A DNA stretch of 64,000 nucleotides from Chthoniobacterales bacterium (GTDB lineage: Bacteria > Verrucomicrobiota > Verrucomicrobiia > Chthoniobacterales > UBA6821). Below are positions 8,402 to 17,946 of the stretch, one piece after another (the stretch's first letter is position 1; every line of letters starts with the position of its first letter). A program made the position numbers and the translations under genes. The stretch lies in contig JAIEQL010000008.1 in the NCBI GenBank assembly GCA_019747735.1, positions 1 to 64,000 on the forward strand, in the 5' to 3' direction. Under the pieces are notes generated by a model. That model saw only the letters and a program-made list of their open reading frames with translations, was not told the DNA's origin and made no database searches.

Positions 8402-8444
8402 CAGTTATTAAACTTGTTACTCATTACTCATGAAGCATTACTCT

Positions 8445-9500
8445 TTAATGATTTCCATAATCCGCTTTTTCCTCGATCACCTCTTCTATTGATTCCACCT
8501 GCCCTGCCATCTCATGAAAAGAAAGGGAACCACCTCTGCTTGGTTTATAAAAAAGATAGATCACACCACCAACAAAGCTCCAAAGCACCCAAAGAAAGAA
8601 ACTGGTAAGCGAAATCAAAACAGCCAGTGATTGAGGCGTTCCATAGAGTGTATTAAGTAGCGTTTCAAAAAGCCCCTCACGTAGACCAATACCGCTTAAA
8701 CTCACGGGAATAGCCGTGATCGTATTGACAATAGGAAGTACTACAATCATCGGACCAGCTCCCGGAGCCCCTGGTAATGAGGCAAAGGAATAGGCTGCAC
8801 AAATAGCAGAAGCAAAAAGAAAGACATTTGAAAAAAGTGAAAGAAGAACTGTTTTAAACAAAACATAGGTACTGGAAGCGTATAAAGAAAAAGCCGTTGC
8901 TATATCTACAAGAAAACGATGCCCTGGAATCCAATGTGGAAGACGCTTCCAGAGGTGTAGTGAATTAATAATCAGGCTCATGATCAGCGCTACAGTAAAG
9001 CCTCCAAAAACGGCTAACATTGTCGTAAGGAGACCACGCGTTACGGGAGTTTTCCACAATTCGGAAAAAGAAAAAAAACAGATAAATAGAGAAATCATCA
9101 TTGCAGAAAACAATCCCACAAGACGGTCAATAACGATGCTTAAAAAGACACCTGTTTTTTGTTGAGGCGCTTCCTTCATCGCATAAAAAGTTTTTAATAA
9201 ATCTCCTCCTGTAGAGCCTAAGAGAAATAAATTAAAAAACATCCCTATCATCACTAGTTGAAAGGTTCGCATTTTTCCCATTTCAATTTTTTGGACTTTA
9301 AGGAGCAAATACCAACGAGCGCCTAAGATAATTTGGGTAAATCCAAAAAAAATAAAACCAAGCAGCAACCACCATGAATTGGCATATTGTAGCGCTGAAG
9401 CCATTTGATGGCGTTTTTGGGGATCATGAAAAATCCAAAGGAGCAAAAGAACCGTCACTGCTACTTGCAGTAGTGGCATGATCAATTTTTTTAATTTCAT
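8445..9500 (-). CDS. UPF0104 / lysylphosphatidylglycerol synthase TM-region family membrane protein
   Basis: Integral membrane protein of 351 residues with about eight hydrophobic segments and no soluble catalytic domain. The C-terminal segment with SGIGLREGLFETLL is typical of the flippase-like TM region shared by MprF and YbhN-type proteins. Related proteins have been linked to lipid translocation, but the substrate here is unknown. The short cytoplasmic tail is acidic. The 274 bases upstream hold no gene. Confidence 0.8.
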   Translation of the reverse strand: MKLKKLIMPLLQVAVTVLLLLWIFHDPQKRHQMASALQYANSWWLLLGFIFFGFTQIILGARWYLLLKVQKIEMGKMRTFQLVMIGMFFNLFLLGSTGGDLLKTFYAMKEAPQQKTGVFLSIVIDRLVGLFSAMMISLFICFFSFSELWKTPVTRGLLTTMLAVFGGFTVALIMSLIINSLHLWKRLPHWIPGHRFLVDIATAFSLYASSTYVLFKTVLLSLFSNVFLFASAICAAYSFASLPGAPGAGPMIVVLPIVNTITAIPVSLSGIGLREGLFETLLNTLYGTPQSLAVLISLTSFFLWVLWSFVGGVIYLFYKPSRGGSLSFHEMAGQVESIEEVIEEKADYGNH

Positions 9501-9774
9501 AGTTAGAGCTTGTCCGCACGGATGCAGTTTTTAGGAATATTTTTAAATTTTGGTTTGATAACCGAGCTTGCTACGTTACGAGGCTGCAGACTATAGCCTA
9601 CAGCCCTTGACCAGTGCAGCTAGATATTACCTAGCTTTGAAGATCATGTCTCAAAAAATTAATATCTCCGGACAGACCCTAGCTGGCGAAAGGTTGATGG
9701 TTTCATAAGAATTGGAGAAAGGCCAGTTCTCAGTTCTCCTTTACTAACCATTAGTTATTTGTTCTCTTCTTAGC
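9501..9774. other. Intergenic stretch with degenerate repeat-like sequence
   Basis: No gene is visible. It contains a GTCCG near 9512 and a CCGGACAGACCCT near 9668, an arrangement reminiscent of the ends of family B elements but too degraded to call. The right part (CCAGTTCTCAGTTCTCC near 9721) is a low-complexity CAGTTCTC tract that recurs near 50620 and 26585. It should hold the divergent promoters for the membrane protein and ubiX. Confidence 0.4.
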
Positions 9775-10332
9775 ATGCGTATTGTTATTGCCGTCACGGG
9801 AGCCAGTGGTGCTCTTTATGCTCAGCGCCTCCTACATCATCTCCAAGGAAAGGGACACGAACTGCATCTCATTATAAGCTCTTACGGGAAACAGCTGATC
9901 CAACAAGAACTCGGTTCTTTGAATATTCCCGCTGGTACTTATCAGTATCAGGAAAAATCGATGATGGCCCCCTTTGCAAGCGGCTCTGCGCTCTTAGATG
10001 CCATGGTGATTATTCCCTGCAGCATGGGAACTGTTGGAAGGATTGCTACAGGTGTGAGCGACTCACTCATCACGCGCGCTGCAGATGTTTTTTTAAAAGA
10101 AAAAAGAAAGTTGATTCTTGTGGCTCGTGAAACCCCATGGAATCTAATTCAAGCACGCAATATCGTCTCTGTCATGGAGGCAGGTGCCACGGTGCTTCCG
10201 GCCATCCCTTCTTTTTATAGCGGCCCAAAAAATTTGGAAGAGCTTGCTGACACCTTGATTTTTCGAGTGTTAGATCAGCTTGGCATTTTTCTGCCGGGTG
10301 CTTATCGTTGGTCGGATGCCCAAGAAGAGTAA
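9775..10332 (+). CDS. ubiX: Flavin prenyltransferase UbiX
   Basis: Makes prenylated FMN, the cofactor of UbiD-type decarboxylases. At 185 residues it has standard length. It opens with the flavoprotein motif IAVTGASGALYAQRLL; other family features are IPCSMGT near residue 80, the RAADVFLKEKRKLILV segment, and ETPWN. The best-known client, UbiD, is not in the window. The gene overlaps the next one by 17 bases and starts a four-gene run ubiX, acyltransferase-like, folD, pepF. Confidence 0.94.
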   Translation: MRIVIAVTGASGALYAQRLLHHLQGKGHELHLIISSYGKQLIQQELGSLNIPAGTYQYQEKSMMAPFASGSALLDAMVIIPCSMGTVGRIATGVSDSLITRAADVFLKEKRKLILVARETPWNLIQARNIVSVMEAGATVLPAIPSFYSGPKNLEELADTLIFRVLDQLGIFLPGAYRWSDAQEE

Positions 10333-10990
10333 AAGTAAACTATTAGGATTAACCCGCGAAAGCTTTCTTGCTTTTACTGCGGCACTCCTTTGTCGGCTTC
10401 TTTTTAAGACATTACGCCTGGAGGTCATTGATCATGCAGAATTTCTAAATAATCCGCCTCCAGAGCCCCTCATTATGACCTTTTGGCACAATCGTATTCC
10501 TGCCATCGCTCTGGGTTTTCTTCGAACTTATCACAAAAATCGCAAAGGAGTTATTGTCCTCACTAGTCCCAGCAAAGATGGCGATATTCTCTCTGGTGTG
10601 ATGAAACATCTTGGAATGGGCTCTGTACGCGGCTCCAGCTCTCGACGTGGCTCCACAGCATTACGAGAACTTTCTGCAAAATTAGAAAAAGGATACGACC
10701 TGGCTATTACTCCAGATGGGCCGCGTGGTCCCAAATACTCGCTTGGTCCAGGGGTTATTTTTCTCGCTCAAAAAACAGGATTGCGTATTATGCCGCTTCA
10801 CGCCTGTTACCATCGAGCTTTCCGCTTCAAGACCTGGGATGCCTTTGCTATTCCTTGGCCTTTTTCTAAAATCACCATCACCATAGATTCCTATGTTTTG
10901 ATTGATGCCACGCTTACGGACCTCGAACCAGAGCGGCTTCGATTAGAAATCATCCTCAAAACAAACGCTCAACATGCTGACCTTACTTGA
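10316..10990 (+). CDS. DUF374 / LpxL-like acyltransferase-family protein
   Basis: Protein of 224 residues from the ATG at 10316, overlapping ubiX by 17 bases; an upstream start at 10280 is unlikely. It matches the DUF374 pattern: [11 protein letters not shown] near residue 50 (the HxxxxD-like acyltransferase position is degenerate), [12 protein letters not shown] near 78, then [10 protein letters not shown] and the ITPDGPRGP motif. The family resembles lysophospholipid and lipid A acyltransferases and is expected at the inner membrane, probably in lipid A assembly. The acyl substrate cannot be inferred. Confidence 0.85.
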   Translation: MPKKSKSKLLGLTRESFLAFTAALLCRLLFKTLRLEVIDHAEFLNNPPPEPLIMTFWHNRIPAIALGFLRTYHKNRKGVIVLTSPSKDGDILSGVMKHLGMGSVRGSSSRRGSTALRELSAKLEKGYDLAITPDGPRGPKYSLGPGVIFLAQKTGLRIMPLHACYHRAFRFKTWDAFAIPWPFSKITITIDSYVLIDATLTDLEPERLRLEIILKTNAQHADLT

Positions 10991-11852
10991 TGGGAAAAAA
11001 GTTGCTTCACAAGTTTACGAAGAGATACGTGAGCGCCTTACCCTTTTAAAAAAACTTCATCTCACACCAGGTCTTGCCGTCGTCTTGGTGGGCGAAGATC
11101 CGGCTTCCCAGGCTTATGTGAGAAGTAAAGATCGCATGTGCGCAGAACTGGGGATCTACTCTCGCAAATTGGAATTGCCAAGCACAACGACTCAAGAAGA
11201 ACTATTGCATCTCATTGATGACCTTAATCACGATCCTTTGATTCATGGAATATTGGTGCAATCCCCTTTACCAGGACACATTAGTGAACGTTCGATTATT
11301 GAGGCACTCGACCCTAGAAAAGACGTGGATGGATTTCATCCTAGCAATGTTGCCAAATTGGCCATGGAGGAGACTTCAGGATTTGTTCCGTGTACTCCAC
11401 TTGGTTGTCAACGACTCTTAAGCGCTTATGATATTCCGACACAAGGAGCTCATGTTGTCATTGTAGGACGCAGTCTTATTGTCGGAAAGCCACTAGCGCT
11501 TCTCCTTTTGCAGAAAGCCTTGGGGGCTAATGCCACCGTCACAGTCGCCCATTCCCAAACACGTCACCTTACGGCTATTACACGAAGCGCGGATATTGTG
11601 ATTGCTGCCCTTGGACGAGCTCATGCTCTTGGCAAGGAGCATATCGCTGAAGGAACCGTTGTCATTGATGTCGGCATCAATCGTATCCCTGATGCCTCAA
11701 AACCCTCAGGCTATCGGCTCGTTGGAGATGTCAACTTCGAGACTGTTGCCCAGCATTGCCGGGCTATTACTCCTGTTCCAGGTGGAGTAGGACCAATGAC
11801 CATTGCAATGTTGATGCACAATACGATCCTTGCTTGTGAGCGAGAAAATTAG
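10974..11852 (+). CDS. folD: Bifunctional methylenetetrahydrofolate dehydrogenase/cyclohydrolase
   Basis: Converts 5,10-methylene-THF to 10-formyl-THF in two steps, supplying purine synthesis and formylation. At 292 residues the length is standard. Active-site YVRSK (Tyr 48, Lys 52) is present, as are the LVQSPLPGH loop, DVDGFHP, the nucleotide-binding [15 protein letters not shown] and the C-terminal [12 protein letters not shown]. It overlaps the preceding gene by 17 bases. GlyA and GcvPH in the same window feed the same folate pool. Confidence 0.97.
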   Translation: MLTLLDGKKVASQVYEEIRERLTLLKKLHLTPGLAVVLVGEDPASQAYVRSKDRMCAELGIYSRKLELPSTTTQEELLHLIDDLNHDPLIHGILVQSPLPGHISERSIIEALDPRKDVDGFHPSNVAKLAMEETSGFVPCTPLGCQRLLSAYDIPTQGAHVVIVGRSLIVGKPLALLLLQKALGANATVTVAHSQTRHLTAITRSADIVIAALGRAHALGKEHIAEGTVVIDVGINRIPDASKPSGYRLVGDVNFETVAQHCRAITPVPGGVGPMTIAMLMHNTILACEREN

Positions 11853-11873
11853 AAATTTAACTCCAATCCATCC

Positions 11874-13688
11874 ATGCACTCCTACTCTCTCTTAGCCCGC
11901 CACGAAGTTGCTCAAAAAGACACTTGGGATCTCACCCCTCTCTTTCATAATGAGGAAGCATGGGAAGAAGCATTTCAAGAGCTTGTAGGGGATTACAAAT
12001 TCATTACCTCTTTTCGAGGAAAGCTGGGAAGCAGTGTAGAAAAGCTTTTTAAGGTATTGCAGTGTGAAGAAAAACTGCAACGCTCGATAGAGCCTCTTCA
12101 TCAATATGCCTCCCTCCGCCTAACAGAAGATAGTTCCAACCCTGCCTCTCTGGAACGCGATGCAAAATTGCAATCCCTCCTAACACAAGTTGCAGAGGCC
12201 TCTTGTTTTATTGCTCCAGAAATTCAAGCAATTGAAGATGGTCTCTTTGAAAACTATCTTGAGAACCCCATCCTCGAACCTTGGAAAATAGGGCTTTTGC
12301 GGCTTCGTCGCCTCAAACCCTACACACTCAATGACCGGGAAGAGCGCCTCATGGCCCTCAGTGCACCAGCGATCGAAGGGCACCAGGAAACTTTTTCTCA
12401 ACTAACCAATGTGGACATGATTTTTGGCACTCTCTGCGATGAAGAGGGTAAGGCAGAACCATTGACACAAAGTAGCTTTAGTTCTTTCTTGGAACGTCCT
12501 GATCGCACTCTGCGCCAAAAAGCTTTTGAACAATTTTACGCAGAATTTTCAGCTCACCGCTACACACTTGCCAGCTCTCTTGCAAACTCCATCAAAGGCG
12601 ATGTCTTTCATGCCAAAGCCCGCAATTACCCTTCAGCACTAGAGGCTTCTCTCTTTGAGGATAACGTTCCAGTCACTGTTTATGACAATCTCATTAGTTC
12701 TGTCCGCTCCCAACGAGACTTGCTCTATCGTTATTATCAATTGCGTCGCCGTGTATTTGGGCTTTCTGACCTTCACATTTATGACACCTACGCCCCTCTT
12801 GTTCCTAACATTCACAGTAAAGTCTCTTTTGAGGAAGCCACTGAAAAGGTTCTCGCCTCTCTCCATCCTTTAGGCAGCGAGTATATCAGCGTCTTGCAGC
12901 GTGGGTTGTCTCAAGAGCGTTGGTGTGATCGTTATGAAAACAAAGGCAAACGAAGCGGAGCTTTTTCTGCTGGAACTTATGACTCTCCTCCTTACATTTT
13001 GATGAATTATCAAGAGGATGTCTTTTCTGATATTTACACCTTGGCTCATGAGGCGGGACATTCGATGCACACTTGGTTTTCAAGGAGAGCTCAGAATTTT
13101 CAAAATTATCATTATCCGATTTTCCTAGCAGAAGTTGCTTCTACTTTTAATGAGATCCTCCTCACGGAACATCTCTTGGCCACAACAGAAGATCGGAAGA
13201 TGAGAGCTTATATTATCAACCGTCAGATTGATGACTTACGCAGCACCCTGTTCCGCCAGACCATGTTTGCCGAGTTTGAAAAAACTACTCATGCTGCTCA
13301 AGAAGCTGGAGAGGCGTTGACACTCGACTTTTTTAGAAAAACGTATCGCTCTCTTTTGCAGGATTACTTCGGTCCTGGAGTGATTTTGGAGGAGGTTCTA
13401 GATCTTGAATGCCTGCGCATTCCTCATTTTTATAGTGCCTTTTATGTTTACAAATATGCTACAGGAATTGCTGCTGCGGTAACGTTAGCTACTGAAGTTT
13501 TGAAAACGGGAAATGCTAATCGCTATCTCGATTTTCTCAAAAGCGGCAACAGTCATTTCCCAATTGAAACATTGCGCCTTGCCGGGGTGGAGATGAATAG
13601 CCCGGATCCTGTGAAGATAACGTTACAACTCTTTCAGTCACGTTTGGAGGAGTTGGAGGACCTTTTGATCAAAGATTCACAGCCATAG
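11874..13688 (+). CDS. pepF: Oligoendopeptidase F (M3 metallopeptidase)
   Basis: Cytosolic zinc peptidase of 604 residues that cleaves short peptides. The zinc motif is LAHEAGHSMHTWF (HExxH form HEAGH) near residue 390, followed by the third ligand region FLAEVASTFNEILL. N-terminal segments typical of PepF (WDLTPLF) and the C-terminal RIPHFYSAFYVYKYATG are present. It starts 21 bases after folD and is probably in the same transcript. Confidence 0.94.
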   Translation: MHSYSLLARHEVAQKDTWDLTPLFHNEEAWEEAFQELVGDYKFITSFRGKLGSSVEKLFKVLQCEEKLQRSIEPLHQYASLRLTEDSSNPASLERDAKLQSLLTQVAEASCFIAPEIQAIEDGLFENYLENPILEPWKIGLLRLRRLKPYTLNDREERLMALSAPAIEGHQETFSQLTNVDMIFGTLCDEEGKAEPLTQSSFSSFLERPDRTLRQKAFEQFYAEFSAHRYTLASSLANSIKGDVFHAKARNYPSALEASLFEDNVPVTVYDNLISSVRSQRDLLYRYYQLRRRVFGLSDLHIYDTYAPLVPNIHSKVSFEEATEKVLASLHPLGSEYISVLQRGLSQERWCDRYENKGKRSGAFSAGTYDSPPYILMNYQEDVFSDIYTLAHEAGHSMHTWFSRRAQNFQNYHYPIFLAEVASTFNEILLTEHLLATTEDRKMRAYIINRQIDDLRSTLFRQTMFAEFEKTTHAAQEAGEALTLDFFRKTYRSLLQDYFGPGVILEEVLDLECLRIPHFYSAFYVYKYATGIAAAVTLATEVLKTGNANRYLDFLKSGNSHFPIETLRLAGVEMNSPDPVKITLQLFQSRLEELEDLLIKDSQP

Positions 13689-13736
13689 AAGCGATAGAAG
13701 GGATAAAGCAGCTTGGGTCACTTCTTTTAAAATAAG

Positions 13737-13880
13737 AAGAAGAAATAGCCACAAAAGAACACAAAGAAACACAAAAAGAAAATCTCGTTATTTTAAAAAA
13801 GAGCTAGCTGATTATTCCGCTGACATTTTTTTATTTGGCACTTTTGTGCTTCTTTGTGTTCTTTTGTGGCTATTCATTTT
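13737..13880. repeat. Family A repeat, copy 3, near-perfect inverted arms
   Basis: Left arm near 13744-13777 contains ATAGCCACAAAAGAACACAA and continues AAGAAACACAAAA; the right arm near 13843-13878 is its reverse complement with only a few differences (TTGTGTTCTTTTGTGGCTAT). About 70 AT-rich bases separate them. The arms share the ACAAAGAACACAAA core with the copies around pgm. It fills most of the 250-base gap between pepF and the histidine kinase. Confidence 0.65.
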
Positions 13881-13938
13881 TTTTTGCATCCCTTTCATCG
13901 CTTTTATCCCTGTGAATCTTTTAACTTTTAAGCAATAA

Positions 13939-15105
13939 ATGAAACGAGGATTTTTAGACAAACTCATCGAACGTATCCGCCTCGTGCCATCGCATGAGGT
14001 TGGACAGTACCTTCAAGAGATCGCTCACGAAAAAGGATTTTTAGAAACGATTTTTAATGCTCTTTTAGAAGGAGTCATCGTTACTGATCCGCAAGGAGGG
14101 ATTATTTATCTCAATCGTATGGCCTGTGATTTTTTTGGACTCACCAGCCCAGAACTCATCGGAAAGCCGCTGGCAGAGGCAGTTCCAGGGCTTTCTCTCG
14201 ATATGACCACGAAGAGCACCGAAATCGTCAGTCGTGACTTGGAGGTCTTTTATCCAGAACATCGCTTCCTTAATTTTTATGTCACTCCACTGATGAGCGA
14301 AGCCTCTACTTTAGAAGATTCTTCCCTTGTAGGACGGGCCATTATTTTACGCGATACCACAACCCTACAACGCCAAGCCGCAGAAACATTGGAAAGCGAG
14401 CGTTCGTCGGTAGCCACGTTACTCGCTGCTGGAGTCGCTCATGAAATTGGAAATCCGCTCAACTCGCTGACTATTCATTTGCAACTTTTGCAACGTCGAC
14501 TCGAACAATTACCTCCCAAGGAGCGTCAGAAATTTGAAAAAACTCTCTCCATTGCCAATAATGAAGTGGCTCGGCTCGATCAAATCTTAACTCAATTTCT
14601 ACAAGCAGTCCGCCCAGTCCCATTACAACTGCATTGTGAAGATTTTAATAGCATCGTTACCGAGGTGCTCTCCTTTTTAGAACAAGAAATCAAAAATCGC
14701 CATATTGATGTAGACCTTGCTCTTGGAAAAAACATTCCACTCCTTTCCCTCGATCGCAATCAGTTTAAACAAGCGCTCTACAATATCCTTCGTAATAGTT
14801 TTCAGGTCATGAGTGGGGGAGGGATTCTTTATGTCATGACAGGATGTGATGAAACTCATGTCTGGGTCAGCATTGGAGACACTGGAGGCGGCATTCCAGC
14901 TTCTAACTTCGATAAAATTTTTGAACCTTATTTTACAACCAAGAGCGACGGCAATGGGCTTGGGCTTCATGTCGTACAGCGCATTGTACGGGCTCATCGA
15001 GGAGAGATCATGCTCAAAAGCACGGAGGGAAAGGGTCTTATTTTTACCATTCGTCTCCCACGTGATGACCGTCATGTGCGTTTTCTACAACCTAGAGCAT
15101 TTTAA
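13939..15105 (+). CDS. Soluble PAS-domain histidine kinase, NtrB-like
   Basis: Sensor kinase of 388 residues without membrane segments. A PAS domain spans about residues 36-145 (ALLEGVIVTDPQGGIIYLN). The phosphoacceptor helix has His about 168 in GVAHEIGNPLN, followed by an HATPase domain with N box NILRNSF, G1 box DTGGGIP, and G2 box GNGLGLHV. The architecture matches NtrB and similar cytosolic kinases that work with sigma-54 response regulators. No response regulator lies beside it. Its 3' end overlaps uvrA by 21 bases on the opposite strand. Confidence 0.92.
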   Translation: MKRGFLDKLIERIRLVPSHEVGQYLQEIAHEKGFLETIFNALLEGVIVTDPQGGIIYLNRMACDFFGLTSPELIGKPLAEAVPGLSLDMTTKSTEIVSRDLEVFYPEHRFLNFYVTPLMSEASTLEDSSLVGRAIILRDTTTLQRQAAETLESERSSVATLLAAGVAHEIGNPLNSLTIHLQLLQRRLEQLPPKERQKFEKTLSIANNEVARLDQILTQFLQAVRPVPLQLHCEDFNSIVTEVLSFLEQEIKNRHIDVDLALGKNIPLLSLDRNQFKQALYNILRNSFQVMSGGGILYVMTGCDETHVWVSIGDTGGGIPASNFDKIFEPYFTTKSDGNGLGLHVVQRIVRAHRGEIMLKSTEGKGLIFTIRLPRDDRHVRFLQPRAF

Positions 15106-17649
15106 AAAAGCTCCCGTGAGGCTCTCTGGACAAGCTGCCACACTCTCTGGCGTTCCTGCAGCTACCAACTGACCTCCGGCATCCCCACCCTCAGGACCGA
15201 GATCGATGATCCAGTCGGCGGATCGCATGACCTCAAGATGATGCTCAATGACAAGGAGAGTGTTGCCACGGTCACGCAATGCGAACAAAACCGCTAACAA
15301 CTTTTGAACATCTACAAAATGCAATCCTGTTGTTGGTTCATCTAGCAAGTAGAGTGTTTTTCCAGTATCTCGCTTACTTAGCTCCACAGAGAGCTTGAGA
15401 CGCTGCGCTTCACCTCCAGAGAGCGTTGTCGCTGATTGTCCCAATTTTAAATAACCGAGCCCAACATTTTTCAAGCATTCCAATTTGGGAACAATACTTG
15501 GAATTGCTCGAAAAAAAAGAAGCGCCTCCTCAATAGTCATTTCAAGCACATCAGCAATGCTACGCCCTTTAAAAGTAATTTCCAGGGCCTCGCGTTGAAA
15601 ACGCCGCCCTTCACAAACCTCACAAGACACAAAAACATCGGCCAAAAAATGCATCTCCACTCGGCGTATTCCCTCGCCCTTACAATGTTCACAACGCCCT
15701 CCTTTTACATTACAGGAAAAATAGTTCGAACTCAGCCCTCGCATTTTAGCTGCAGGGAGCGTTGCAAAAAGAGTCCGAATCGGCCCAAAAATCTCTGCAT
15801 ACGTCGCAGGATTGGAACGTGGCGTTCTCCCGATGGGGCTTTGATCGACCACGATCACTTTATCAATTTGTTCGGCTCCCAAGATGGCTTCATGCTTTCC
15901 TGGTTTTTGTTTGGAACCATACAAGCGGTGTGCTAGAGCCGGATAGAGGATTTCATTGATCAATGTTGACTTGCCACTTCCAGAGACTCCCGTGATACAA
16001 GTGAACAAACCAAGAGGAAAAGAAACAGTGAGATTTTTTAAATTATGTTCTGTGGCTCCGACAACGCTCAGCCATCCTTTCCCTGATGCAGAACCCTTCT
16101 GCGGCTCATGACGTTGCGGAGAGGGCAGCATAGGAAGTGACCCGCTCAAATAACGTCCCGTCAGCGATTCTGGATTAGCAATAATCTCTTTCGGCGTTCC
16201 TTGAGCCAAAATGGAACCACCGAGCACTCCAGCGCCTGGACCCAGATCCACAATATAATCAGCAGCACGCATGGTGGCTTCATCATGCTCAATAACAATC
16301 ACACTATTTCCTAAATCTCGCAAATGGTGGAGTGTCTTAAGCAGCTTCGCCCCATCACGCGGGTGGAGGCCAATACTAGGCTCATCAAGAACATAGAGGA
16401 CTCCTGAAAGAGCTGATCCCACCTGGGTTGCAAGCCGGATACGCTGCCATTCCCCTCCAGAAAGGGTAGCACTTTCTCGATCTAGTGTGAGGTAACCTAA
16501 TCCCACTTCTTCTAAAAAAAACAGACGTTGTTCTACTTTGTGCACAACTTCAGTCACAATAGCGCGCTCTGAATCGGTTAGCTGCAAAGAGTTCATCACC
16601 TGACGAGCTTGTTGAATCGTCAGCTTTTCCAGCTCGCAAATATTCCAAGAACGAAAAGTATTTTCTTCTTTTTTTCCAGCAAGCGTTACCGCCAGGCTCT
16701 CAGAACGCAGACGCCTTCCATGGCAGAGAGAGCAAGGCTCAGAAATCTCCTTAGAGTCTGACAAAAGCTTTTTTCCAAGCCCATGACAGGCAGGGCAGGC
16801 TCCTGCGATGCTGTTAAAAGAAAAATGCTTAGGAAGCAGTGGCGGAATAGTAAATCCTGTTTTGGGATTACAAAAATCAGTAGAAAAATATTTCTCTCCC
16901 CACTCATCGGAACCTGGCAACTGCATTAAGAGCAGCATGCGATCCTTCCCTAAACTGAGCGCTGTTCCAAGTGAGTCATGCAAGCGTGGTCTTATTCCCT
17001 CATTGAGAATAAGACGATCTACAATCGCTTCGAGTTGATAGTCTTTGTTTTTTGAAAAAGAAAAAGCCTCTCCGCTATCGATGTTGACTATTTCTTGATC
17101 AATACGAACCCGCATAAAACCTTGACGACGGAGTCGATTGAGCAACAGTTCATAGCTTTCTTCTTCCTCACATAAAAGTGGCGCAAGAAGCACCAATCGT
17201 GTTCCAGCAGGATGTTTTAAAATTTCCTCAACAATCTGTTCCTTGGATTGACGACGAATAACTTCTCCCGTCTCGGGATCATGAACAGTACCGATCGAAG
17301 AAAAAAGCAACCTTATATAATCATCCAGCTCTGTTACAGTCGCGATTGTAGAGCGGGCATTCGGAATTGCTTGATGCTGACGAATAGCAATTGCTGGCGA
17401 CAACCCTTCGATAAGATCAACATCTGGTTTGGGAAGACGTTCTAAAAAAAGACGCGCATTGGTCGAGAGGCTTTCTACATAGCGCCGTTGCCCCTCTGCA
17501 AAAAGCGTATCTAAAGCAAGAGAAGATTTGCCAGAGCCACTAGGCCCAGTGATGACGACCAATTTATTTTTAGGAATCGTCAGGTCAATGTTCTTGAGAT
17601 TGTGCTGCCGAGCACCTCGGATGCAAATTGAATTAGGGAGTGTCATCAA
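15085..17649 (-). CDS. uvrA: Excinuclease ABC subunit A, short form
   Basis: DNA damage recognition ATPase of nucleotide excision repair, partner of UvrB. Both ATPase modules are intact: Walker A GPSGSGKS near residue 35 and GVSGSGKST in the second half, with [10 protein letters not shown] and [10 protein letters not shown] signatures and two DEP(S/T) Walker B motifs. The UvrB-binding region is present. It is 854 residues long against roughly 940 for typical UvrA. The shortening maps between CPACHGLG (about 285) and CSLCHGRRL (about 306), which are only some 20 residues apart. The first zinc module has lost a CxxC half (FCNPKTG near 259 instead of CPxCG), while the second ([10 protein letters not shown] ... 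CEVCEGRR) is complete. Confidence 0.92.
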   Translation of the reverse strand: MMTLPNSICIRGARQHNLKNIDLTIPKNKLVVITGPSGSGKSSLALDTLFAEGQRRYVESLSTNARLFLERLPKPDVDLIEGLSPAIAIRQHQAIPNARSTIATVTELDDYIRLLFSSIGTVHDPETGEVIRRQSKEQIVEEILKHPAGTRLVLLAPLLCEEEESYELLLNRLRRQGFMRVRIDQEIVNIDSGEAFSFSKNKDYQLEAIVDRLILNEGIRPRLHDSLGTALSLGKDRMLLLMQLPGSDEWGEKYFSTDFCNPKTGFTIPPLLPKHFSFNSIAGACPACHGLGKKLLSDSKEISEPCSLCHGRRLRSESLAVTLAGKKEENTFRSWNICELEKLTIQQARQVMNSLQLTDSERAIVTEVVHKVEQRLFFLEEVGLGYLTLDRESATLSGGEWQRIRLATQVGSALSGVLYVLDEPSIGLHPRDGAKLLKTLHHLRDLGNSVIVIEHDEATMRAADYIVDLGPGAGVLGGSILAQGTPKEIIANPESLTGRYLSGSLPMLPSPQRHEPQKGSASGKGWLSVVGATEHNLKNLTVSFPLGLFTCITGVSGSGKSTLINEILYPALAHRLYGSKQKPGKHEAILGAEQIDKVIVVDQSPIGRTPRSNPATYAEIFGPIRTLFATLPAAKMRGLSSNYFSCNVKGGRCEHCKGEGIRRVEMHFLADVFVSCEVCEGRRFQREALEITFKGRSIADVLEMTIEEALLFFRAIPSIVPKLECLKNVGLGYLKLGQSATTLSGGEAQRLKLSVELSKRDTGKTLYLLDEPTTGLHFVDVQKLLAVLFALRDRGNTLLVIEHHLEVMRSADWIIDLGPEGGDAGGQLVAAGTPESVAACPESLTGAFLKCSRL

Positions 17650-17805
17650 TCGTTGGAGTTTGTCTTTATCTCAGGAAAATAAAACTGCAAATGACGAAAG
17701 TTTGAGTTACCAGTTTGAGTTTGAGTTAAATTCGCGCTTCGCAGCATTTTTAATACATAAGCATGAAATGCAAATAACTCATTAAAAACAGTCGCTATGA
17801 GATTG
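17650..17805. other. Intergenic spacer upstream of uvrA
   Basis: No gene is visible. It includes a short TTTGAGTTACCAGTTTGAGT direct repetition near 17700-17725 and then runs into the family B element. The uvrA promoter should lie here; I see no LexA-type box that I could defend. Confidence 0.35.
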
Positions 17806-17946
17806 AGAGTGCGTTCGAAAAAGAAATAAAATCGATGCAGTGCAAGGAGTCGAGGAGCACAAAGGCTGAGCGTATTGAAATACGTGAGGCCTTGAGCACC
17901 CCAGCGACACAGCAATGCGCGATTTTAGACTTTTTCGGACCACTCT
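17806..17946. repeat. Family B element, copy 2
   Basis: Element of 141 bases with ends AGAGTGCGTTCGAAAAAG and, reverse complemented, AGAGTGGTCCGAAAAAGTC. The interior AAAATCGATGCAGTGCAAGG and GCAATGCGCGATTTTAGAC match copy 1. The right end enters the stop codon of the glycosyltransferase gene: the AG of its TAG belongs to the element. Confidence 0.75.
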
